A stretch of 64,000 nt of DNA from Roseiarcus sp963765375 (GTDB taxonomy: Bacteria; Pseudomonadota; Alphaproteobacteria; Rhizobiales; Beijerinckiaceae). The notes under the pieces are model-generated. The model searched no databases, was not told the origin of the DNA, and saw only the letters and a program-made list of their open reading frames with translations. Made by a program: the position numbers and the translations under genes. Below, one piece after another: positions 1-9,526 of the stretch (position 1 is the stretch's first letter; the number at the start of each line of letters is the position of its first letter). Location of the stretch: contig CAVXVZ010000003.1 in assembly GCA_963765375.1 (NCBI GenBank), positions 682,001 to 746,000 on the forward strand, given 5' to 3'.

Positions 1-472
1 TGACGGAACCGACCCCATCGCCGCGGCGCAGCCCAAGGCAGTCCAGCGGAAAAATAGCCGCAAGCAAAGTCAAGCGGGCGAAAATAAACGCAAGCAAAGA
101 TCCTTTCGATTGCTTTTTTTCATTTTTCGGAATTGGGACTTTTCAATGGGTTACGGCGGAAAAAATAAGAAAAAATCTATCCCCTTTCGCTTGGCCGCCG
201 GCTCGTCCCGCCGAGCCGGAAGTCCGATCCGGCGAGAGTGACAACATATATCACGGATTCTGATTTTCGCAAAGACATTTCTGTGGTTTTCTGACATTCG
301 GCGATCCGGGAGGGTCGTGAAGATGATGCGACGGATAGGCCCGGCCGAAAATCGACTGGCGGTTCCTGAATGGCCACGAAAGAAAAAATGCGCGGCCGGC
401 CCAAGCGGCGGCTACACTCCGCTTGACGCGCCCGCGGCGGGGCGGGACATCCTCGGCGATGAGACGGGTCTG
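1..472. other. gene-free left edge
   Basis: No reading frame here has recognisable protein features or a convincing ribosome binding site. The stretch from about 100 to 180 is A/T-rich compared with the rest of the window and has runs of T and A, so it may hold a promoter or terminator for genes outside the window, but I cannot assign one. A short direct repeat lies at 51-99 (separate entry). Confidence 0.5.
51..99. repeat. 19-bp direct repeat, period 30
   Basis: Two copies of AAAATA-N2-CGCAAGCAAAG start at 51 and 81, matching at 17 of 19 positions. Two copies at a 30-bp period could be a regulatory repeat or chance in A-rich DNA. No function is assigned. Confidence 0.45.
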
Positions 473-824
473 ATGCCGCTTCTCTTTTCGTACGGCACGC
501 TTCAGCAGGAAAACGTGCAATTGTCGACTTTCGGCAGGACGCTGGCCGGTCGGTCGGACCAGCTGGAGCACTTCGAGGAGTTCGCTTGTGCCGATCGAAG
601 ACGAGGACGTCATCGCCAGAAGCGGCAAGACTCATCATCCGATCGTCAGGTTCACGGGCCGGAGCAGCGACCGCATCGACGGAACCGCGTTCGAAATCAC
701 GGACGCCGAACTTGCGGCCGCGGATGCTTACGAGGTCGCCGCGTACAAGCGGATCGACGTGGTTCTCGCCTCCGGCCTTCGCGCCTGGGTCTATGTGGAC
801 GCACGATACGCTTCGAAGGGCTGA
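473..824 (+). CDS. gamma-glutamylcyclotransferase (AIG2-like), frameshifted
   Basis: The N-terminal part, beginning MPLLFSYGTLQ at 473, has the YGTL substrate-loop motif of the AIG2/GGCT-like family. The rest (KTHHPIVRFTG, then AADAYEVAAYKR and VYVDAR) continues in the +1 frame from about 576 to the stop at 822-824. Removing one base near 575 joins the two as LEHFRSSLVPIEDED and gives about 116 residues, normal for the family. Members of this fold cleave gamma-glutamyl amines or peptides; the substrate here is unknown. The conserved glutamate of the second half can be placed in DAYEV. The indel is either a real mutation or, as elsewhere in this window, a sequencing error. The gene converges with the oxidoreductase at 951. 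Confidence 0.75.
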
Positions 825-950
825 AACTGCCGAGCGGTCGAACTTCTGGCCGAGGCGGCCGGTTCGTATTTCGACGCGAGGCGACGCTTCGATCCAGCGA
901 GGCGGCGGCAGGCTTTGAAGGCGACAAGGCCGCCGATCTGATTTGCCGAG

Positions 951-2012
951 CTATCCTGCCAGCGCGCGCCGCTCGGCGTTGCTTCGCTGAAAGAGGTCAT
1001 AGAGCGCGATCACTCGCCGGCCCTCTTGCGCAGTGAGCGCCTCCTCCGGCTCCCTTCCTGCGAGCACATCGAGGAAGTGGCGCGTGGATCGCGTGAAGCT
1101 CGCGCCCCAGTCGGTGTCGAGGTTGTGGAAGGCCCGCACTTCGCCATCCCGGTAGAGAGTGAGCGCGGGTTCGTCGAGCATGCGGTCAGAGCAGCGCGTG
1201 ACCTGGATTATGCCTTCCTCGCCCTGGATTTCGAACCGCTCGGCGTCGGCATAGTAGTCAGTCCGCAAGGTCATCTTCAACGCCAGCGAAACATCCCACG
1301 TTCCGTGCACGGGCGGATCGGCATGACGCCACATCAGCGTCGCTGGCGCATCGTAGACGCCGGCGGGGGTCTCGGTGCGCTCGATGCATGCGAATCCGTC
1401 GCGCACCTCTCCGAAGAGCCACAGCGCTACCGCCATCATGTGGTGGCCATGATCGAACACGATCGGGCCGCCGCGGCCCTCGGCGGCCAGCGCGTGGCGC
1501 CAGCGACTGGTCGCATCCGGCACATGCCATGCCTGCGCGCGGTCGGCCATCACCACCTTCATCCGGAAATGCAACGGCCTGCCGATCGCGCCCTCGAGGA
1601 GCAACTTGCGGGCTTTGACCAGCGGCGGGTAGAAAACAAAGTTTTCGAAGACTTTCAAACGCCTTCCGCTCGCGGCGGCGGCTTCGATCATTCGGTCGCA
1701 TTCGGGCAGCGTCATCGCCATCGGCTTCTGCACGCTGACATGGGAGCCGCCGGCCAGCGCCGCCACCGTCATCGCCTCGTGCCGCGGGTGCGGCGTCAGG
1801 ATTTCGATCAGGTCAAGGTCGGAGCGCAAGATGTCCTGGAAGTCGGAGGTCGCACGGGCGCCGGGGTGTTCGGCGGCCCGTCGAGCGAGAATGGCGGGGT
1901 CGGCGTCGCATAGCGCCGAAACCTCCGCCTCCGGATGATCGAGGTAGCCGCGCACGTTAAGATCGAATACGCGCCCAAGGCCGACAAAGCCAACGCGTAG
2001 CTTGGGCGCCAT
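951..2012 (-). CDS. Gfo/Idh/MocA-family oxidoreductase
   Basis: This 353-residue protein opens with a Rossmann glycine motif (GFVGLGRV, residues 8-15). It also has the family's lysine-containing EKP-like segment (VQKPMAM, about residue 94), followed by the C-terminal alpha/beta domain that forms an open beta sheet. Such enzymes use NAD(P)H to oxidise or reduce sugars, inositols or related polyols. The HGHHMMAVALWLFG segment around residue 188 holds the catalytic-site histidines typical of the family. The substrate cannot be read from sequence. The gene stands alone, with no obvious sugar transporter beside it; the next gene on the strand is the efflux pump at 2100. Confidence 0.85.
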   Translation of the reverse strand: MAPKLRVGFVGLGRVFDLNVRGYLDHPEAEVSALCDADPAILARRAAEHPGARATSDFQDILRSDLDLIEILTPHPRHEAMTVAALAGGSHVSVQKPMAMTLPECDRMIEAAAASGRRLKVFENFVFYPPLVKARKLLLEGAIGRPLHFRMKVVMADRAQAWHVPDATSRWRHALAAEGRGGPIVFDHGHHMMAVALWLFGEVRDGFACIERTETPAGVYDAPATLMWRHADPPVHGTWDVSLALKMTLRTDYYADAERFEIQGEEGIIQVTRCSDRMLDEPALTLYRDGEVRAFHNLDTDWGASFTRSTRHFLDVLAGREPEEALTAQEGRRVIALYDLFQRSNAERRALAG

Positions 2013-2099
2013 CTGAGGTTTACTCCGTCGGTTGATGGCGCGAGTCTGGCGCCTGCGGCGGCCGATGTGTCAAGGGAGCGCGCGATTTGAGCCGGCCGG

Positions 2100-3728
2100 T
2101 CAGTGGCGCCGCAACAGGGCGGTGAACAAGAGGCAGACCAAGGCGCCGACGGCCGCGGCGAGAAACCCGTCGATGTAGGAGAGGACCGCAGCCTGCTTCG
2201 CGACAGCGGCGCCAAGAAGGCTCGTCGCCCGCGCCGCCGCCGCGGCGGCTTCGCTCGTATGGGCGCCGACGGCGTTGCGATAGGCCGCGAGACGGTCGGC
2301 GGTCATGCCGCCGAGGCTGTCGACATGCAGGCCTATGAGGTTGGAATGGACCTGTTCGCGGACGCGGACGAAGGTCTGCATGAAAGCCGTCCCGATCTCG
2401 CCGCCAAAGAGGCGAGTGGTCTGGAATAGCGTGCCGATCGTCAGCACGTCGGCTGGATTCATCGACTTGACCGCGAGCACGACGACCGCGGTCAGCGCGA
2501 ACGACTGGCCGATCGCCTGCAGAATCTGCGACGGCAGGAAATCATCGGTCGCCCAATCCTGGGTAAGAAGGGTCCCCATGAGACAGGCTACGCCGATGAA
2601 AATCGCGCCGAGCGCAAGGACCCAACGCGCGTCGATGCGCGAAAGAAGCCAGCCGAGAGGCAGCACGATCAGAAACTGCGGCAGCGCGATCCACAGCAGC
2701 ACCGCGCCGACCTGCAGCTCGCGGTAGTCCTGGACGACCTGGAGATAGGTCGGAATGATATAGGCGGTCGAGAGGATGATGAAGCGGAAGCCGGCGAGGA
2801 TCAAAAGGATCGGCACGATCCCTTCCCTCGTCAGCAGCCGAAGGTTGAGGAACGGCCTTTCGACAATGAGCTCACGCACGACGAACGCAAGCGTCAGCAA
2901 TCCGCCCGACATGAGAAGCCCATTGACGAGACCGTTATTGACCCAATCGAGGCGATTGCCCTGGTCGAGGCCGGCGTAGAGAAGCGCAAATCCCAAGCCG
3001 GAGTAGGCAAGCCCGGGCCAGTCGAGGTCGCGCAGCAGCGCCAGGTTGATCTTCTCGCGCGGCGCCCCGTACCAGATGCAGGCGAACATGATCGGCAGCG
3101 CGATGCAGAATTGCCATTGAATCCACCGCCAGCTGAGGTTGTCCGTGTACCAGCCCTCGAGCGAGGCGGAGACATTCTGCGACAGTTCCGAGTTCATGGC
3201 GTAGACGGCGAGGCCATAGACGATAAGCCGCTGCGGCAGATTGCGGACGATGAAGCCGATGGTGAGCGGGATGAAGGTTCCCGTGCCAACGCCGGCAAGA
3301 AATTGCGCGGTGAGGTAGGCCGTGAGGTTGGGCGACAATGGTCCAAGCAAGCTGGCGATGAAGAGGAGCGCCATTCCGTGCAAGAGAATGCGCCGGACGC
3401 TGAAAATGGCGCCGAGATAGGGACAGGCGACGCCGACGAGCATCTGACCGACGCCGAAGCTCGTCGTCATCCATGCGCCCTCGTCAAACCCGAAGTGCAA
3501 TCCACCGCGCAGGTCGGCGAGCCCGAAAGTCGTGATGCGGCTGCCGGTGAATGACAGGATCGCGCCAATGAGAACGCCCAGGATGCCGACATAGGGCCTG
3601 AGCGAATCGGCGCTCAGGCGGATGTAGCGGGTCCCGCTGGCGTGAGCGGCGATGCCGGCGCAGGTGATGGGCGCCGGGGCCGGGGCGTCGGCGCCCGCCG
3701 AGGCGAGCGGGGCGGGGACGGCGGTCAC
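2100..3728 (-). CDS. MFS transporter, DHA2 (EmrB-like) drug efflux
   Basis: This 542-residue membrane protein has the hydrophobic pattern of a 14-helix DHA2 transporter. Helix 1 lies near residue 45-65 (YVGILGVLIGAILSFTGS), followed by GAWMTTSFGVGQMLVG and the motif-C-like GVGTGTFIPLTIGF. These pumps export toxic compounds using the proton gradient. The start overlaps the end of the upstream HlyD-type gene by 4 bp (ATGA), so the two are translationally coupled and form an EmrA/EmrB-style inner membrane pump with periplasmic adaptor. No TolC gene is in the window. The N-terminus before helix 1 is long (about 40 residues) and Ala/Pro-rich. The substrate is unknown. Confidence 0.88.
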   Translation of the reverse strand: MTAVPAPLASAGADAPAPAPITCAGIAAHASGTRYIRLSADSLRPYVGILGVLIGAILSFTGSRITTFGLADLRGGLHFGFDEGAWMTTSFGVGQMLVGVACPYLGAIFSVRRILLHGMALLFIASLLGPLSPNLTAYLTAQFLAGVGTGTFIPLTIGFIVRNLPQRLIVYGLAVYAMNSELSQNVSASLEGWYTDNLSWRWIQWQFCIALPIMFACIWYGAPREKINLALLRDLDWPGLAYSGLGFALLYAGLDQGNRLDWVNNGLVNGLLMSGGLLTLAFVVRELIVERPFLNLRLLTREGIVPILLILAGFRFIILSTAYIIPTYLQVVQDYRELQVGAVLLWIALPQFLIVLPLGWLLSRIDARWVLALGAIFIGVACLMGTLLTQDWATDDFLPSQILQAIGQSFALTAVVVLAVKSMNPADVLTIGTLFQTTRLFGGEIGTAFMQTFVRVREQVHSNLIGLHVDSLGGMTADRLAAYRNAVGAHTSEAAAAAARATSLLGAAVAKQAAVLSYIDGFLAAAVGALVCLLFTALLRRH

Positions 3729-4882
3729 GGAGGCGGCGCCGCGCTCGCGCCGGCCCCGCCGGCGTTCCGAGTTGGAGACGCGCCGGTATCGACCGTCGCT
3801 TCGACCGACATGCCTGGCCGGACCAGGGATCCAAGCGAGTCATTCCGGTCGAGGACGATCTTCACCGGAACGCGCTGGACCACCTTGGTGAAGTTGCCGG
3901 TGGCGTTGTCGGGCGGAAGCAGCGCAAAGGTGCTTCCCGTTCCAGGCGACCAGCTGTCCACATGGCCGGTGAGCTGGAGATCGGGAAAGGCGTCGACGGC
4001 GATCCGAGCCGGCTGGCCGACCCGGACGTCGGTCATCTGGGTCTCCTTGTAATTTGCGATCACCCAGATGTTGGGCAATGGCACGACGGCGATGATTTGC
4101 GTGCCGACATTGACGAACTGGCCGAGCCGGACCTGCCGCTCGCCGACCAATCCGTCCGCCGGCGACAGGATGCGCGTATAGCCCAGGTTGTCGGCGGCGA
4201 GCGCGACCTGCGCCTCCGCCGCGCGGATTTGGGCCTTGAGCTGCTTTTCCTGGATGTCGATCGCGGCCAGCGCGGCCTTCTGCTGTTCGAGCTGAGCCTC
4301 GTTCAGCCGCCGTTGAGCAATGACCCGCTTGGCGTTGTCGTCGGCCTGTTCGACCAATTGCTGCGTGCCGGCGATCCCGGTGCGCAAGAGGTCGTGCTGG
4401 CGCTTGTCCTCGAGCTGATAGCGCAGGACGTCGGCCTCGGTGGCGTCGATCGTCGCCTCGGCCTGCTGGACGAGCGCTTGCTGCACGATCCGCTGATTGG
4501 CGAGATTGGCGAGCGTCGCCTGAACGGCGGCAAGATTGGCTTGAGCCAGCTCGAGCTGAGCCTGGTAGTCGGACGGGTCGATCACCGCGAGAAGTGCGCC
4601 TTTGCGCACGACCTGGAAGTCATTGACCGGCATTTCGGTGATGTTCCCGGACACCCGGGCCGAAAGGGGCGTCACATCTCCCGACACGAAGGCGTCGTCG
4701 GTCGATTCGAACCGCGCCGCGCCGGTCCAGCGGTCCCAGTGTCCGGCCGTGTACCAGATCAGCCAGGCGGCGAAGACAAGAAAGGCGATCCGCAAAAAGG
4801 GAAAGAACCAGCGACTGAGCCAACGCGAAGCCGGGACGTTAGTTTCGGGTGAGGCGCTATTCGTTCGCTGCGTTTCGGTCAT
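3725..4882 (-). CDS. HlyD/EmrA-family periplasmic adaptor
   Basis: This 385-residue protein has one N-terminal membrane helix (WFFPFLRIAFLVFAAWLIW, about residues 25-43). A lipoyl half-motif follows (DDAFVSGDVTPLSARVSGNI), then a long alpha-helical hairpin rich in Gln, Ala and Glu (about residues 110-230) and a second lipoyl/beta-barrel region (SPADGLVGERQVRLGQFV). This is the standard layout of adaptor subunits that bridge an inner membrane pump to an outer membrane channel. It is the first gene of the pair with the DHA2 transporter at 2100-3728. The Ala/Pro-rich tail is non-conserved. Confidence 0.9.
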   Translation of the reverse strand: MTETQRTNSASPETNVPASRWLSRWFFPFLRIAFLVFAAWLIWYTAGHWDRWTGAARFESTDDAFVSGDVTPLSARVSGNITEMPVNDFQVVRKGALLAVIDPSDYQAQLELAQANLAAVQATLANLANQRIVQQALVQQAEATIDATEADVLRYQLEDKRQHDLLRTGIAGTQQLVEQADDNAKRVIAQRRLNEAQLEQQKAALAAIDIQEKQLKAQIRAAEAQVALAADNLGYTRILSPADGLVGERQVRLGQFVNVGTQIIAVVPLPNIWVIANYKETQMTDVRVGQPARIAVDAFPDLQLTGHVDSWSPGTGSTFALLPPDNATGNFTKVVQRVPVKIVLDRNDSLGSLVRPGMSVEATVDTGASPTRNAGGAGASAAPPP

Positions 4883-5120
4883 AACGCCTCCTTGAATAGC
4901 GCAGGAGGACCGAATCCTGAAAATGGCGCCCAGGGCTGATGGGTTATAGGGGTGCGCCGCCGAGGCTGCCTCAAGACGGACCTTCGCGATCGGCGGGGAG
5001 GACGGCGGTCTCGACCGCCGCCGCCGGATCGACGCGGCGCTCCGGCGCCCCTCGCGCCCTCCGCCCTGCCGAAACCGTCATGATGCGAAAGGAGGCGTTC
5101 GCCGTCCTTGGCCGACCCAG

Positions 5121-6035
5121 CTAAACTCCCGCGGCGGAGACGATGGAGGGAAACGGCAGCCGCTCAGTCGGCCCTAGATTCGCATTACGGTCTTGCAGCG
5201 CCGATGCGAGGAACTGGTCGGCCTGGGATACGAAGAGCTCCGGGTATTGATAGAACGAGCCGTGATTGGCATCGGGGTAGACGATCAGCTCTGCGTTCGG
5301 CAGGTTCTGCTGCAGGATGTAAGAGTTCACCGTGGGGATGATGACGTCGTTGCTGCCCTGTACGATCAGCGTCGGCTGATGGATATCTTTCAGATAGCCG
5401 AGAACGTTCTCGGCCGGCGCGATATATTTCCCGATGGCTTCCCGCAGCGCCGCCGCCGCTTCCTCGGACACCTCCGGCTCGCGGTCCTGGCGCAGAAGCT
5501 TGCGCTTCAGAAAAGCGAGGCCTGCGGCCCGGCTCGACCGGGACGGCGAGAAATGAACCGCAAGCCAGAGATGCTCCGGCGGATTGTACGCTCCGGCAAA
5601 GATCTCCGCGGATTTGCTCGTTGACATGTCGGCGCCGCGCGGCCCTGTGCCGACAAGAATGAGCCGGCGAACGAGATCCGGAGCCTGGGCGGTGATTTCC
5701 TGAGCGACCATGCCGCCGATGGAAAAACCGAGCACGTCGACCTTGGCAAGCCCGAGAGCCTTGATGAAGGCGATAGCCTTGACGCCCATCTCCTGAAAGC
5801 TCGTCGGGACCTTGCCGGAGCTGCTCGAAACGCCCGCGTTGTTGAAGAGGATGATCTCGCGGTTCCTGGCCAGGCCATCGGTTACGGCCGGATCCCAATA
5901 ATCCATCGTCCCGCGGAAATGCTGGTTGAAGACGAGCGGCGCGCCGCCGGTCTTGCCGAAGCGGCGATAGGCGAAACGAATGCCATTGGCCTCGACGAAC
6001 TGCGTCGGCGCGGTCTGGTGATTCTGTTTTGTCAT
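5121..6035 (-). CDS. alpha/beta-fold hydrolase
   Basis: This 304-residue protein has an oxyanion region QHFRGTMDYWDP, nucleophile elbow GFSIGG (Ser about residue 109), an acid in GSNDVIIP and the catalytic histidine in DANHGSFYQYP. The triad is complete, so an esterase, peroxidase-like or lactonase activity is possible, but the substrate is not evident. It lies downstream of an SDR on the same strand (144-bp gap). Together they sit divergently from a LysR gene, so they are probably its targets. The C-terminal 25 residues look like an unstructured extension. Confidence 0.85.
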   Translation of the reverse strand: MTKQNHQTAPTQFVEANGIRFAYRRFGKTGGAPLVFNQHFRGTMDYWDPAVTDGLARNREIILFNNAGVSSSSGKVPTSFQEMGVKAIAFIKALGLAKVDVLGFSIGGMVAQEITAQAPDLVRRLILVGTGPRGADMSTSKSAEIFAGAYNPPEHLWLAVHFSPSRSSRAAGLAFLKRKLLRQDREPEVSEEAAAALREAIGKYIAPAENVLGYLKDIHQPTLIVQGSNDVIIPTVNSYILQQNLPNAELIVYPDANHGSFYQYPELFVSQADQFLASALQDRNANLGPTERLPFPSIVSAAGV

Positions 6036-6179
6036 TGAAATTCCCTCTGGCGGTCGAGCTGAAGCCGACTCGCCAAGCGATCGAAAGCGGCGGCCCGACT
6101 CAGCGAAGCTTCGAGAAGGGCGCGCGTTGGGAAGCCATCCCTCAACCGGGCGCGGAAGTTTGCTCCGCGCCGGACAGGG

Positions 6180-6927
6180 TCAGTGGCTCTTACCGCCATC
6201 GACATTGAGGACATGGCCGGTGATGAATGACGCTTCGTCCGATGCGATGAAGACAATCGCATTGGCAAGCTCCTCCGAGAGGCCGAGGCGATCCATCGGG
6301 ACAGTCCTCATGAGAGCCGCCTTGTTTTCCGGCGTGCCGGTAAAACGCGTCAACATGCCAGTGTCCGTAGGACCAGGCGCCACGGCATTTACGCGGATTC
6401 CCGATTTGGCGATCTCGAGCGCCACCGATTTGGTGATGCCTTCGACGGCGTGCTTGCTGCCGACATAGACAGAGGCTCCCGCCGCCCCCTCGTGCCCGTA
6501 GGTCGATGAGATGTTGATGATGCTGCCGCCGCCCTGTCCCTGCATGGCGCGCACTTCGTGCTTCATGCTCAGGATCACGCCGAGAACATTGGTGTCGAAT
6601 GTCGCGGCGTAGCTCTCCGCGGTCTGCTCGGTGATCGGACCAACCTGGCCTTCGGTGCCGGCATTGTTCACCGCGACATCGAGACGGCCAAACCGTGCGA
6701 CAGTCTTGTCGACCAGCGCGCGGACGTCTTCGTCCTTGCGAACATCGGCGTTGATGAACTCGGCCTCCGAACCGAGAGAGCGCAACTCCTTGGCGAGCGC
6801 TTGGCCGACCTCGTCACGCCGACCGGCGACGACCACCTTCGCGCCCTTCTTGGCGAAGGCGACGGCGGCGGCGCGCCCGATGCCCGTGAGTTCCTCCGGT
6901 GATTAAGACGACTGAGTTGTTGCTCAT
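6180..6927 (-). CDS. SDR-family oxidoreductase, frameshifted near its start
   Basis: The main frame from about 6890 down to 6180 reads IGRAAAVAFAKKGAKVVVAGRR, then the catalytic Ser (NISSTYGHEG) and Tyr-x3-Lys (YVGSKHAVEG), ending GGKSH. The start and first strand, MSNNSVVLITGG from the ATG at 6927, are in another frame. Deleting one G from GGAGGAA at 6891-6897 joins them as ITGELTGIGR and yields about 248 residues with a proper NAD(P)-binding TGxxxGIG motif. Without this correction the protein lacks its cofactor loop. The gene is divergent from lysR (188 bp) and followed by the hydrolase at 5121. The substrate is unknown. Confidence 0.8.
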
Positions 6928-7692
6928 ATTCTAATCCTCGCGATTGCTCCGCCTTACCGGCAAAGCATGGGGCAATCGGGAACTCCGGCGGCGCTTCAGA
7001 GGCCGCAGACTGGTTCCATGCCCGCTGTTGTGGAGGCTGTAGCTAGGCGTCCCTGGCGCTGAAGAAAAAGACTTTGTAAGCTGGACGGCATGCCTTGCAG
7101 ATATGGAAGGCCGCCATGGAGCTCCGCCATCTTCGCTATTTCGTCGCGGTCGCCGAAGAGGGAAGCCTCACGGTCGCGGCCGAGAAGAGGCTGCATACCG
7201 CGCAACCTTCGCTCAGCCGTCAAATTCGGGATCTCGAGTATAAGGTCGGCGTTCAGCTGTTCAGTCGCAGCGTGCGCGGCGTCGAACTGACGGCCGCAGG
7301 CCGTGCCTTTCTCGACCATGCGCGGCTCGCGCTCACCCAGGCGGAGGCGGCGGTCGAAGCGGCGCGGCGGGCCGCCGAGCCGTTCAAGCCGGCCTTCGCG
7401 CTTGGCTTCCTCACCGGGACGGAGATTGACTGGCTGCCGAGGGCGATGCGCATTATTAACGAGCAACTGCCCAACATGAAACTGACCATCGCCAGCCAGT
7501 ACTCTCCGGACCTGGCTGCGGAGCTTATGCGGGGGAGGCTCGACGCCGCATTCATGCGCGCGGAGCCGAACGCGGAAAACCTAGTCTCTTATGTTCGCCG
7601 TCAAGGGCTCGGACGTAGTCGAGCGGCCGAGCGGTGAGATGGCCGTCGGCGGGAAAAGGCGGAGCTGCGCAGAGCTGGGAGCGGAGCTTGAG

Positions 7693-7770
7693 ACGACGGT
7701 TGATCAAACTCTTATCCGCGGGTTGGTTACCGCCTTCCGTGTCTACGTCTCGGGGCTTTCCTCGGTCTAG
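7693..7770 (-). ncRNA. candidate bridge/seeker RNA core of IS copy 1
   Basis: This 78-nt stretch of the 3' non-coding end aligns without gaps to 27851-27928 of the second IS110 element, with about 54 of 78 positions identical by my count. The outer parts (CTAGAC-N-GAGGAA at the start; GGCGGTA-N-CCAACCCGCG and TGATCAACCGTCGT towards the end) are nearly invariant, and the middle differs. Within it, CTCTTAT at 7709-7715 and ACGTCT at 7745-7750 (plus strand) repeat the element's own left (7586-7592) and right (9085-9090) ends, as a donor-pairing guide would. IS110-family recombinases are known to use such an RNA; its presence here is inferred. Confidence 0.55.
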
Positions 7771-7875
7771 AGGACGGGCGTCGGGCACGAGCCCGGCCAC
7801 ATAACTAGCGACGGGAGTTCCCCACCTTTCGGGCTCCGCTCCCGGGTCTGCGCAGCGGGAGGGACAGGTCGCTCG

Positions 7876-8984
7876 TTACGCGGGCTCGACCTCCCGGCCG
7901 ATGGCCCACAGGAAGGCGGCCATCTCGCGGGCGATCGCCGCCACGACGACGGGGAGCTTCTTGCCCGTGGCGCTGAGGCGGCGGTAGCGGGCGCACAGAC
8001 GGACCTGCGCCTTCCAGGCGATGTCGCGCACAGGCTTCGGCAATCCCTCCAGCCTGGCTCTCAAGGTCTCGCTGACCCGGGCCGGATAGCGATAGGTCCA
8101 GGCCGCCTCGATGAGCGCCCGCCGGGCGCGCCGATTACCCGCCAGGGTGAGGCCCTTCCGCCGGATCATGTCGCCGGTCGAGCTCTCCGCTGGCACAAGG
8201 CCGAGGAAGGACATCAGCTGTCGCGGCGTATCGAATTGTCGGACATCGCCGATTTCCGCCGCGAAGGTCACGGCGACGAGAACGAAGCGCCCCGCATCGC
8301 TTGGTAAGCCTGCACGACGGGCGCCATGGACCACTCCGGCACAACGAGGGAGAGTTGCTTCTCGAGGCGGCGCAGGCGCTGAAGAGCATCTTCGATCGTG
8401 TCGATCCCCTCCTGAAAGACGATCTGCTGGGCGGCATGCTCGAACTTCTGGCCGGCGAGCCAGCGCCGGTGTGCAAGCGTCCAATGGCCGCCGCCGCTGT
8501 AGATCCGGCTGTGCCGCAGCAGGAAGGAGAGAAGCTGCTGGCGCTTTCGCCGAAGATCGTCCCCCGCCGCCTCGCGGGCGCGCACAAGATCCCGGACCGC
8601 CTCATGAGCCGGATCGGGCGCCCAGACCCCTATCAGTTCGCCGGCACGATGCAGACGCGCCAGCGTAACCGCATCCCGACGGTTCGTCTTGATCCGCTCG
8701 CCCGCTCGTTTCGGGATCAGTGCCGGAGCGACCACCATGCAATCGTGGCCGAGCGCCTGAACCTGGCGATAGAGCCCATATCCCGTCGGCCCGGCCTCGA
8801 AGCAGACATGCAACTGATCGTACCGGGTCGCCAGTCTCTTGATCGTCCGCTCGATCGGCGCTGCACTGTTCTCAACATCGCCGAGAAACCGAACCTCTCC
8901 CGTCCGGCCTCCTTCGGCGATCGCAACGGCGTGCTTCCTCTTAGCGACGTCAAAAGCCACGAAAACTTCGCTATGCTTTCCCAT
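7876..8984 (-). pseudogene. IS110-family transposase, frameshifted
   Basis: From the ATG at 8984 (ribosome site GGAGG 7 bp upstream) the frame reads the DEDD/RuvC-like domain: FVAFDVAKRK with the first Asp, CFEAGPTGYGLY with the Glu, and NRRDAVTLARLHRAGEL with the later Asp. It breaks near 8295 after QAMRG. The C-terminal Transposase_20 part (AEIGDVRQFDTPRQLMSFLGL, then PAESS with the candidate catalytic serine) continues in another frame to 7876. One base change in the GGGGCG/TTCG stretch would restore about 369 residues. As read, the element encodes no full transposase. The indel may be a sequencing error. Confidence 0.88.
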
Positions 8985-9526
8985 GGTCCGCCCTCCGTGC
9001 ATGAGGCTCGGCTCGGCATGCCCGAGCAACCCTCGTTCTTACCTGCACGAAAGGGCGGGCCACCGGCGCGAGCCCGCGAACATGACGTCTATCGCCGCGT
9101 GCTGACAGAACCGCTCGTCGTGGTGTTCCCGAGCGATCATCGCCTGGCCACGCAAGTGGCCGTCGAGCTGCGGGAGATCGTCGGCGAGACGTTCATCATT
9201 CCGTCCAATACGGCCCCAACCTTACACTCTCTGATTGCAGGCTACCTTGAGCGATCCGGCCTCGGCATCAAGCCTGTGCACGAAGTGGACCATCTCGCCC
9301 ACGCGGTGTCGATGGTCGCCTCGACCGGCGCGGTGATGCTCTTACCCGCTTACGCGAGAAATTTCCTCCCCTGGTCGGTGACCAGCCGCCCGCTGCGCGG
9401 GAAGGCGCCGACCATCGACCTCGTCGTCGGCTACAACAAGGCGAACAGGTCGCCGATTCTTAAGCTCTTCCTGTCGAGGCTGGACGAGATGGCTGCGACG
9501 CAGTCCAACGCGCCGCCGTCGCCCGC

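Larger units (their letters stand above)
7588..9090 (-). mobile_element. IS110-family (IS1111-group) insertion sequence, copy 1
   Basis: The boundaries come from repairing lysR: both junctions share GTCT (7584-7587 and 9087-9090). The element is 1503 bp. Subterminal inverted repeats ATGTTCGC (7591-7598) and GCGAACAT (9076-9083) lie 3 bp from the left end and 7 bp from the right end. Subterminal rather than terminal repeats, and a long non-coding stretch 3' of the transposase (about 288 bp) rather than 5', are features of the IS1111 group. The transposase reads on the minus strand. The element at 26488-28031 has the same 7-bp/3-bp end asymmetry. The core shared at the joint is CT on this strand (AG in the transposase sense). 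Confidence 0.85.

Noticed and set aside
951..2012. Long plus-strand frame opposite the Gfo/Idh/MocA gene (about 295 codons from 1026)
   Set aside because: It has no family features, and the minus-strand protein has a full Rossmann motif. Long antisense frames are common in this GC-rich DNA.
7588..9090. Assigning copy 1 to the IS110 group proper rather than IS1111
   Set aside because: The long non-coding end is 3' of the transposase and the inverted repeats are subterminal, which fits IS1111 better.
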